Origin: Candidatus Sabulitectum silens
GTDB lineage: Bacteria; Fermentibacterota; Fermentibacteria; Fermentibacterales; JCC-6
Direction: 5' to 3'
NCBI GenBank assembly: GCA_001875255.1
Contig: MJAN01000002.1
Coordinates: forward strand, 62,001-126,000
DNA length: 64,000 nt
The notes under the pieces were generated by a model that saw only the letters and a program-made list of their open reading frames with translations, ran no database searches and was not told where the DNA came from. A program made the position numbers and the translations under genes. Shown here one piece after another: positions 58,448 to 64,000 of this stretch (positions within the stretch are counted from its first letter, which is position 1; each line of letters begins with the position of its first letter).

Positions 58448-60208
58448 CTACCCGTAGAAGAGCGCCAGACCGGTGATGGCGGTCACCGCACAGAGAAGCT
58501 TCATGGGAAGCCCCGCCCTGAGGAAATCGGTGGCGGTGTAACCGCCGGGTCCAAAGATCATCAGGTTGGTCTGGTAACCCACCGGTGTAATGAAATTCGC
58601 CGCCGCGCCGTATGCCACAGCCAGATAGAAGGGCAGCGGATCGATGCCCAGGGTGGCGGCTGATGCTGCGGCGAAGGGAAAGACTATGGTGGCCGCGGCG
58701 GCGGTTGTTATGAACTCCGCCAGTATGTTCGTGGTCACATAAACAGCGGCAATGACCCCGACCACCCCCAGGGGCCGGAACACATCCACAACGGAACCGG
58801 CGAGAATGTCACCAAGCCCGGTGACATGAACCGCTTTGCCCAGGGCAAGGGCAAAGGCGGCAACCGTAAGGATGTTCAGGTCGATCATGTTCTTGAGTTC
58901 CCCGGGGCTGATTATCCTTACGGTGAGGAACATGGCCATCACCGCCAGAAGGGATGTGAAAAGGGGAACCATACCGAGAACGCCAAGAAGAACACAGGCC
59001 AGGATGGAACCCGTTATGAATATGGATTTCCCAAGGTCTATCCTGTGTATCTGCTTTATCCTTGAAACCAGATAGAACTGTTCAGAGCCCTCTGTGGCAC
59101 TGGAAAAATCGTGCCCCGCCAGCAGTATGAGATGGTCACCGGGTTGAAGGACTATGCTGCCTATCTTCCCCTCCACACGCCTTCCATGCCTGTGAACCCC
59201 AAGAATTGCCGCGTCGTACCTGCCCCTGAAATTCGTCTCCCTTATGGGTCTTCCTGTGAGGTTCGAACGATTTGATATCACAACCTCCACCACATGGAGT
59301 TTCTCTGCGCTTGGTATGGTAATGTTTCCTGCCAGGGAGAGCCCATCCCTGTTTTCCGCCATCTCGGCAACTGCGGAGGTCCTTCCAGCCAGCAGAAGCC
59401 TGTCGCCCTCCCTGAGGATCTCATCGGGATTCACCGGTGCGATCACCTTGCTTCCCCTGATGATCTCAATCAGGAAAAGGTGCTTCAACCCCCTCAGCTT
59501 TGCTTTTTTCACCGTTTTTCCCGCCAGTCGGGAACCTCTATCCACCACCAGGTCCGTGATGTACTCCCTGGGGCTCTCCTCCAGACGGTCGAAGGGGTTC
59601 TTTCTCTCCGGAAAGGTCCTGTAACCGATAAGAAGAACGTAGGCGGTCCCTACTATGAAGATCAGAAGACCCACCGGAGTGAAGTCCAGTATCGAGAGGC
59701 TTTTCCCACCCTCTTCAATGACCAGGCTGTTCACTATCATGTTGGTGGAGGTTCCTATCATGGTTACCATGCCTCCGAGGATGGCCGCCCATGAAAGGGG
59801 CATCAGAAGCCTCGAAGCGGGTATCTCATGCTGCCTGCCCCATTCCCCCACGAATGGGATCATCATGGCCACCACCGGCGTATTGTTCATGAAGGCTGAG
59901 CTGAATCCTGTGAATGGTATCAGCTGGCAGAGGAACCTGCGGTAAACCCGGAGGTTTATGAGAACACCGAAAAGCCACTGTACGAAACCGGTGCGCCAGA
60001 TGATCTGGCTCATGACGAGGAGGATTATCATCACCGCGATGGATTCATTGGCAAAACCCGCCAGGGACTGCGCCGGGGTCAGAATTCCTGTGAAAACAAG
60101 GAATGCCGCGGCACCTATGAAGATAACCGGCGGGGTAAGCATTCTGGAGTACAGAACCGCTATCATTCCCGCGATCAAACAGGTAACGAGTATCTGATCG
60201 GTATTCAT
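58448..60208 (-). CDS. SLC13/DASS-family anion transporter with two RCK_C (TrkA-C) domains
   Basis: This intact 586-residue membrane protein has about 11 hydrophobic helices. The family motifs IGTSTNMIVNSLVIEEGGKS and NFITPVGYQTNLMIFGPGGY place it among sodium-coupled carboxylate/sulfate carriers. Two TrkA-C domains lie in the middle (YITDLVVDRGSRLAGKTVKK, about residue 210, and VVEVVISNRSNLTGRPIRET, about 300). It starts at ATG 60208. Substrate not assignable; the RCK_C domains may sense a ligand. Confidence 0.92.
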   Translation of the reverse strand: MNTDQILVTCLIAGMIAVLYSRMLTPPVIFIGAAAFLVFTGILTPAQSLAGFANESIAVMIILLVMSQIIWRTGFVQWLFGVLINLRVYRRFLCQLIPFTGFSSAFMNNTPVVAMMIPFVGEWGRQHEIPASRLLMPLSWAAILGGMVTMIGTSTNMIVNSLVIEEGGKSLSILDFTPVGLLIFIVGTAYVLLIGYRTFPERKNPFDRLEESPREYITDLVVDRGSRLAGKTVKKAKLRGLKHLFLIEIIRGSKVIAPVNPDEILREGDRLLLAGRTSAVAEMAENRDGLSLAGNITIPSAEKLHVVEVVISNRSNLTGRPIRETNFRGRYDAAILGVHRHGRRVEGKIGSIVLQPGDHLILLAGHDFSSATEGSEQFYLVSRIKQIHRIDLGKSIFITGSILACVLLGVLGMVPLFTSLLAVMAMFLTVRIISPGELKNMIDLNILTVAAFALALGKAVHVTGLGDILAGSVVDVFRPLGVVGVIAAVYVTTNILAEFITTAAAATIVFPFAAASAATLGIDPLPFYLAVAYGAAANFITPVGYQTNLMIFGPGGYTATDFLRAGLPMKLLCAVTAITGLALFYG

Positions 60209-60367
60209 TGCCCTCCCCGGATGATGCCCTTGTTACATAAACCCCCGGGTTGTCCCGGGCAACCGTCTGCACCATGGAGATACCGCTGGGATTCGGGGCA
60301 TACTTAAATCATTGCTTTGAAATATTTTACGGGATCTATTTGTCAAATTTACGGATGGCTTCGGCTG

Positions 60368-60396
60368 TTGACAATCTCCCCGGGCTTTGTTATTTA
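60368..60396 (+). promoter_or_regulatory. Promoter for arsR-acr3
   Basis: Consensus TTGACA (60368-60373), 17 bases, and TTATTT/TATTTA (60390-60396). It lies 16 bases before the arsR start. Confidence 0.65.
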
Positions 60397-60413
60397 GTCA
60401 CTTAGCTAACTAT
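60394..60413 (+). promoter_or_regulatory. Candidate ArsR operator
   Basis: Between the -10 box and the arsR start codon lies the palindrome TTAGCTAA at 60402-60409, within CACTTAGCTAACTA. Its place is where ArsR-type repressors commonly bind. Inference from position and symmetry only. Confidence 0.4.
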
Positions 60414-60801
60414 GCAATCAAGGAGGAGTATGAGGGATATAGCGGTTCTAATGAAGGCAATGTCCGAGGGGAACAGGCTCAGAATAATCAATGCCCTTAT
60501 GCATCAGGAGGAGATGTGTGCATGCCAGATAGTGGAGCTGCTCGATGTTTCCGGCGCCACCATATCAAGGCACATGGACGTGCTGATGAGGGCCGGGCTG
60601 GTGGAGAGCAGGAAAGAAGGGAAGTGGGTGCACTATTCCCTGGCTTCCCCGGGATCCGCGGATCCGGTGCTGGAATGGCTCCGGGAGCGGTTCCAGGGAT
60701 CACCCCGGGCAATGAACGACCTCAGGGTCCTGGAGAAAATAACCGCCCTTGACAGGGAGGCCCTGTGCGGCAAACAGAAGATTGGAGAAAGCTGCCTATG
60801 A
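60412..60801 (+). CDS. arsR: ArsR/SmtB-family arsenic-responsive repressor
   Basis: This intact 129-residue winged-helix repressor has the metal-sensing pair in [20 protein letters not shown], corresponding to the ELCVC site of ArsR, followed by the recognition helix and [20 protein letters not shown]. Arsenite or antimonite binding should release DNA. Its stop overlaps the acr3 start (ATGA). Confidence 0.92.
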   Translation: MQSRRSMRDIAVLMKAMSEGNRLRIINALMHQEEMCACQIVELLDVSGATISRHMDVLMRAGLVESRKEGKWVHYSLASPGSADPVLEWLRERFQGSPRAMNDLRVLEKITALDREALCGKQKIGESCL

Positions 60802-61992
60802 CAACCGTTGCCAGACGAACCATGTCCAACCCCTTCGAGAAGTACCTCACCCTCTGGGTGGGACTGTGCATCGTTGCGGGGATCCTTCTCGGCAAGGCGG
60901 CGCCCGGGGTGGCAGCCGCCCTGGACGGCATGTCGCTGAATGTCAACGGAGCCCCTGTGGTTTCCATACCAATAGCCATATGCCTCTTCTTCATGATGTA
61001 CCCCATCATGGTGAAGATAGATTTCCAGAGCGTTGTCAGGGCAGGAAAAAGTGGAAAACCGGTGTTCCTCACCCTCTTCATCAACTGGTGCGTGAAGCCC
61101 TTCACCATGTATGCCATAGCCATGCTCTTCCTGGGAGTTCTCTTCAGGGGGTTCATAGGGGCCGAGGCGGTGGACCTGGTGAAAATGCCCTTCGGCCTGG
61201 ACCTCCCGGTGGGGGCGGTCCACGGAAGCGGGACCGTTGTGCTTGAGGACGGGGTGAAGATGCTGGAGATACCCCTCTGGAGGACTACTTCGCCGGGGCG
61301 ATACTCCTGGGCATCGCCCCCTGCACCGCCATGGTGCTGGTGTGGAGCTACCTCTCCCGGGGGAACGACGGGCTCACACTTGTCATGGTGGCCATAAACT
61401 CCCTGACCATGCTGGTTCTCTACGGCATTCTCGGTGGGTTCCTTCTGGGTGTGGGCAAGCTGCCGGTTCCCTGGCAGGCCCTCCTGCTGTCCGTGGCGGT
61501 GTATGTTGCCCTTCCCCTGGTTGCGGGGTTCCTCAGCAGGAAGTGGATAATCCGGGCAAAGGGAGAGGATTGGTTCAAAAGGAAGTTCCTGCATCTGCTC
61601 ACCCCGGTGACCATAACCGCTCTGCTCCTTACGCTGATACTCCTCTTCAGCTTCAAGGGAGAGGTAATACTCGCGAACCCCCTGACCATCCTCTGGATAT
61701 CCGTACCCCTCTTCGTTCAGACGGTGTTCATCTTCACGCTGGGCTATGTGGCGGCGAAGCTTATGAAACTCAGGTATGAGGATGCTGCTCCAGCGGCGAT
61801 GATAGGGGCGTCGAACCATTTTGAAGTGGCCATAGCCACCGCGGTGATGATATTCGGTCTGCAGTCCGGCGCCGCCCTGGCAACGGTGGTGGGGGTCCTT
61901 ATCGAGGTGCCGGTGATGCTGATGCTGGTTTCGGTGTGCAGAAGGACCTCGGGGTGGTTCAGAGGGGGTCAGGCCCAGGAACTCTATCCTGA
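60798..61992 (+). CDS. acr3: ACR3-family arsenite efflux permease, two frameshifts
   Basis: This ten-helix permease exports arsenite. Markers are [40 protein letters not shown] with the conserved cysteine, and [20 protein letters not shown], also with a cysteine. [18 protein letters not shown] is typical. A frameshift near 61280 (LED to YFAGAILLG) splits it. The C-terminal end is unclear; if one G is missing in the run near 61970, the protein ends at TGA 61990, overlapping the convergent tonB/tolA-like gene by about 30 bases. About 398 residues are encoded. Confidence 0.93.
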
Positions 61993-62657
61993 GCTGCACC
62001 GGACTGGTCCTCCCCGGGGGGACCGGGGGGATGCTGGCGCTGTTGATGGCGTGCTCCACCGCCCTGTCGAAACCGCCGTCGCCGCTGGTCCTTATCACCT
62101 GGTGGGAATGGGTGCCGTCGAGGTTCACCGTGAGGTGGATGCGGTAGCTCTGGGATGGGTTGACCGAGGTCCTGAAGTTCCTTCTTATGGCGGCGAACAC
62201 ACGGCCTCGTAGCTTGCCGGGCCCGGGGCGCCGCTTCCAGCCTCACCCTGGGAACCCACGGTTATGTATTCCTCCGAGGGGGTGAAACCTCTTCCACCTC
62301 TTCCACCTCTTCCACGGGCTCCGTTATCTCCTCGGTTACTTCCACTTCCTCCACTTCCTCCACGGGCTCCTCGATAACTTCCTCCACCACTTCCGTGATC
62401 TCGGTGTGCTCCTCCACCGGATCAACGGGGTCCACGGGGGTATTCGGGGAAGTATCGCCGGTGTCCAGAACTATCATCTCCACCGTTACGAAGTCACCCC
62501 CTCCCGGGGCCTCGGCACTTTCACTGCGGAAGATCAGCCCGGCGGCCACCAGCATTACAAGGATGGCCCCGTGGAGAAGTGCTGAGACAAGGATGTCCCT
62601 GCGCTGGAGGGAGCAGGAGGTTCGCCGGGGTCTGGCGAAGGGGTTAATCGCTTCCAC
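61961..62657 (-). CDS. TonB/TolA-like energy-transducing protein with acidic linker, two or more frameshifts
   Basis: Near the start is one transmembrane helix ([20 protein letters not shown], residues about 20-45). A periplasmic linker made almost only of glutamate, valine, isoleucine and threonine follows ([20 protein letters not shown]). The C-terminal TonB/TolA domain has [20 protein letters not shown] and [20 protein letters not shown]. Known TonB linkers are Pro/Lys-rich and TolA linkers Ala/Lys-rich, so this one is unusual in charge. Breaks lie near 62280, 62220 and 61965. About 232 residues are encoded. It follows tolQ-tolR in operon, so a TolA role is likely. Start GTG 62657. Confidence 0.8.
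62287..62415. repeat. Low-complexity tandem repeat (CTTCCACCT units) in the tonB/tolA-like gene
   Basis: Nine-base units such as CTTCCACCT and CTTCCTCCA repeat through this interval and encode the VEE/EVE linker on the minus strand. Repeat-unit gain or loss would change linker length in steps of three residues. Confidence 0.7.
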
Positions 62658-63057
62658 CTGCGGACTCCTGGATCAGGCCCACATCGGAATAGCCGCCACG
62701 GCGGAGTTCCGTGAGGGCGGCGGCAAGCTTTGCGTACTGAACCTGGCCGTCGGCCCTGAGGTATGCTTCGGTCCTTCCCGAGGCAAGGGCGGTTTCCGCC
62801 AGGGAGGAAAGCTCCTCCGGCGCCACCGGCATCCCTGCAACGGAGATGTTTCCAAGACCGTCCATTTCCACAACAAGGGATGTACCGGGATCGAGCCTTC
62901 TTACTATCTCACCCTGGTCGGTGGAGGGTGGAGTTATCTCGGTGCTGCGCTGGATCACCGGGGCGCTGAGCATGAAGATGACCAGCAGAACGAAGGTTAC
63001 GTCCACAAGGTTGGTCACGTTGATGGAGGAGAACTGCCTGTAGCGCCTTCTGATCAT
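62644..63057 (-). CDS. tolR: TolR/ExbD-family protein
   Basis: This 137-residue protein has one N-terminal helix with the ion-path aspartate (NVTNLVDVTFVLLVIFMLSA) and a periplasmic domain with VVEMDGLGNISVAGMPVAPE. With TolQ it uses proton flow to drive TolA. I chose ATG 63057, which overlaps the tolQ stop (ATGA); upstream residues read like tolQ's end in another frame. Confidence 0.93.
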   Translation of the reverse strand: MIRRRYRQFSSINVTNLVDVTFVLLVIFMLSAPVIQRSTEITPPSTDQGEIVRRLDPGTSLVVEMDGLGNISVAGMPVAPEELSSLAETALASGRTEAYLRADGQVQYAKLAAALTELRRGGYSDVGLIQESAGGSD

Positions 63058-63720
63058 GTTATTGAGCCCCTGCGGCAAACGTCCACCAGTTCAGAGAGGA
63101 AGCGGTCCATCTCCCCGGCAAGGTCGTCAACCCTGCCCACCACATAGTTATGGAAGACATTGGCCGGTATGGCCGCCAGAAGCCCGGCAACGGTAGTGGT
63201 AAGGGCGGCGGCAACCCCTGAGCCCACGGCGCTGATGTCGGCTATTCCAGCCTCCCTCATGCCGATGAAGCTCACCAGGACCCCCCACACCGTGCCCAGG
63301 AGCCCCAGCAAGGGACTTACGCTTGTGACGGTGGCCAGGAAGCCGATGTTCCTGCTTCTCTGTGCCAGGTCTTCGCTTGCTTCCCTTTCCAGGGCGCCAT
63401 GGAGTATGGCCACCTCTTCGGAATTCAGGGGATCGGTTATGCCCCTGTCCTGACGCCGGCGGAGGTATCTGCCCGCCTCGGTGTACATCCTTGCAAGGGG
63501 GCCCATGTCGCCGGAGTTTTTCACGAAGTCCCCACCCGGAGCGTCCGGTGGTCCTCAGGGCATCCATGAATTTCCTTGAGGCGCTCATTATCCTGCTGAG
63601 CTCCTTCAGTTTGGCGATGGCCACTCCCCAGGATCCCAGGGAGAGGGCAAGGATAAGAAAGAGGATGAATTTGGTGAACCCGTCGGCGTTGGCCACCGTA
63701 GACCAGACCTGACCCAGCAT
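63054..63720 (-). CDS. tolQ: TolQ/ExbB-family motor protein, one frameshift
   Basis: This three-helix inner-membrane protein has an N-terminal helix (FTKFILFLILALSLGSWGVA), and NIGFLATVTSVSPLLGLLGT with VGSGVAAALTTTVAGLLAAI, the two motor helices typical of TolQ/ExbB/MotA. A frameshift near 63540 joins DALRTTGRSG to FVKNSGDMGPLARM. About 222 residues are encoded. It starts at ATG 63720, one base after the ridA stop. Confidence 0.93.
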
Positions 63721-63721
63721 G

Positions 63722-64000
63722 TTAACTCTCTTTCAAACTGGCCACGGCCTCTATCTCGACCATGGCGTTGAGGGGAAGGGCAGCGGCCTGGAAGGCCGCC
63801 CTGGCGGGATAGGGCTCGCTGAAGAACTCGGAATAGACACGGTTCACAGCTGCGAAATCCCCCATATCCCCGAGAAGGATCGTAATTTTCAACACATTAT
63901 CCATGGAGGTTCCCGCCGCCTCGAGGATGTGGCTCACATTCTCCAGGGAAAGACGGGTCTGTTCCTCCACCGTTCTGCCCAGAGGGCCCCCGGGGAGCAT
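63722..64000 (-). CDS. ridA: RidA/YjgF-family enamine/imine deaminase (5' end outside window)
   Basis: The visible C-terminal 92 residues include TRLSLENVSHILEAAGTSMD, VLKITILLGDMGDFAAVNRV, PARAAFQAAALPLNAMVEIE and a final SLKES. The arginine of the PARAAFQ segment is the one that binds the carboxylate of the reactive imine. The first 35 or so residues lie beyond 64000. RidA clears reactive enamines formed by PLP enzymes. Confidence 0.94.
   Translation of the reverse strand: MLPGGPLGRTVEEQTRLSLENVSHILEAAGTSMDNVLKITILLGDMGDFAAVNRVYSEFFSEPYPARAAFQAAALPLNAMVEIEAVASLKES

Noticed and set aside
58448-60208. Potassium channel or Trk component
   Set aside because: The TrkA-C domains are embedded in an SLC13 carrier with its two substrate motifs, a known domain arrangement.
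60209-60411. Mobile-element ends around the arsenic genes
   Set aside because: No transposase, integrase, direct repeats or tRNA end was seen; only promoter and operator-like sequence.

Overview
The window looks like a chromosomal segment of a Gram-negative, probably anaerobic bacterium. Gram-negative signs are a Tol-Pal system, an OmpA-family protein, several outer-membrane beta-barrels and many lipoproteins. A four-subunit 2-oxoacid:ferredoxin oxidoreductase (korDABC) and a two-gene glycine dehydrogenase (gcvPA/gcvPB) fit anaerobic metabolism. PorV-like barrel proteins, a FlgD-Ig-like C-terminus and a helix-hairpin-helix/beta-barrel fusion point towards the FCB group or an allied candidate phylum such as Fermentibacterota. 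That lineage is an inference; no rRNA gene is present to confirm it. Coding DNA is GC-rich, with frequent AGG and ATA codons and many TTG starts.

Most long genes are broken by single-base frameshifts, roughly one per kilobase. Wherever I reconstructed the reading frame, the fix was to restore a missing base in a short homopolymer, usually G or C. This hits universal essential genes (clpX, clpP, tig, priA, purA, tolQ), so I treat the breaks as sequence error and give whole-gene spans.

Layout: 1-7596 (-), gcvT-gcvH-gcvPA-gcvPB, two small unknown genes, a MutL-like ASKHA ATPase and a barrel-sandwich-like protein, mostly with overlapping stops and starts. 7693-10424 (+), an unknown gene coupled to a PAS-PAS-PAS-GAF-GGDEF protein. 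10411-13049, a ComEC-like metallo-beta-lactamase lipoprotein and two other exported proteins. 13075-16967 (-), a heterodimeric ABC exporter. 17054-19978 (-), a lipoprotein and a catalytic/non-catalytic M16 peptidase pair. 20074-23552 (+), an amidohydrolase and priA. 23563-26094 (-), a ferritin-like protein and an OmpA-family barrel. 26245-30523 (-), korDABC and a cyclic-2,3-diphosphoglycerate-synthetase-like protein. 30685-40811 (-), DUF2085, a flavoprotein, a 5'-nucleotidase, two PorV-like barrels around an HhH/beta-barrel protein, a FlgD-Ig-like exported protein and a solute-binding lipoprotein. 41032-44889, a small lipoprotein, an FmdB zinc ribbon and a surface-glycan cassette. 44952-55390, an exported protein, a methyltransferase, a lipoprotein, a beta-barrel, rsmA, a TatD/radical-SAM fusion, purA, engB, clpX, clpP and tig. 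55571-63720, cpoB-pal-tolB and tolQ-tolR-tonB/tolA, separated by a cupin, an SLC13 transporter and arsR-acr3. 63722-64000, a partial ridA.

No gene-free stretch exceeds about 300 bases. The longest gaps (40812-41031, 60209-60411, 55391-55570) hold promoters or nothing recognisable. I see no tRNA, rRNA, CRISPR array, insertion sequence or phage gene.
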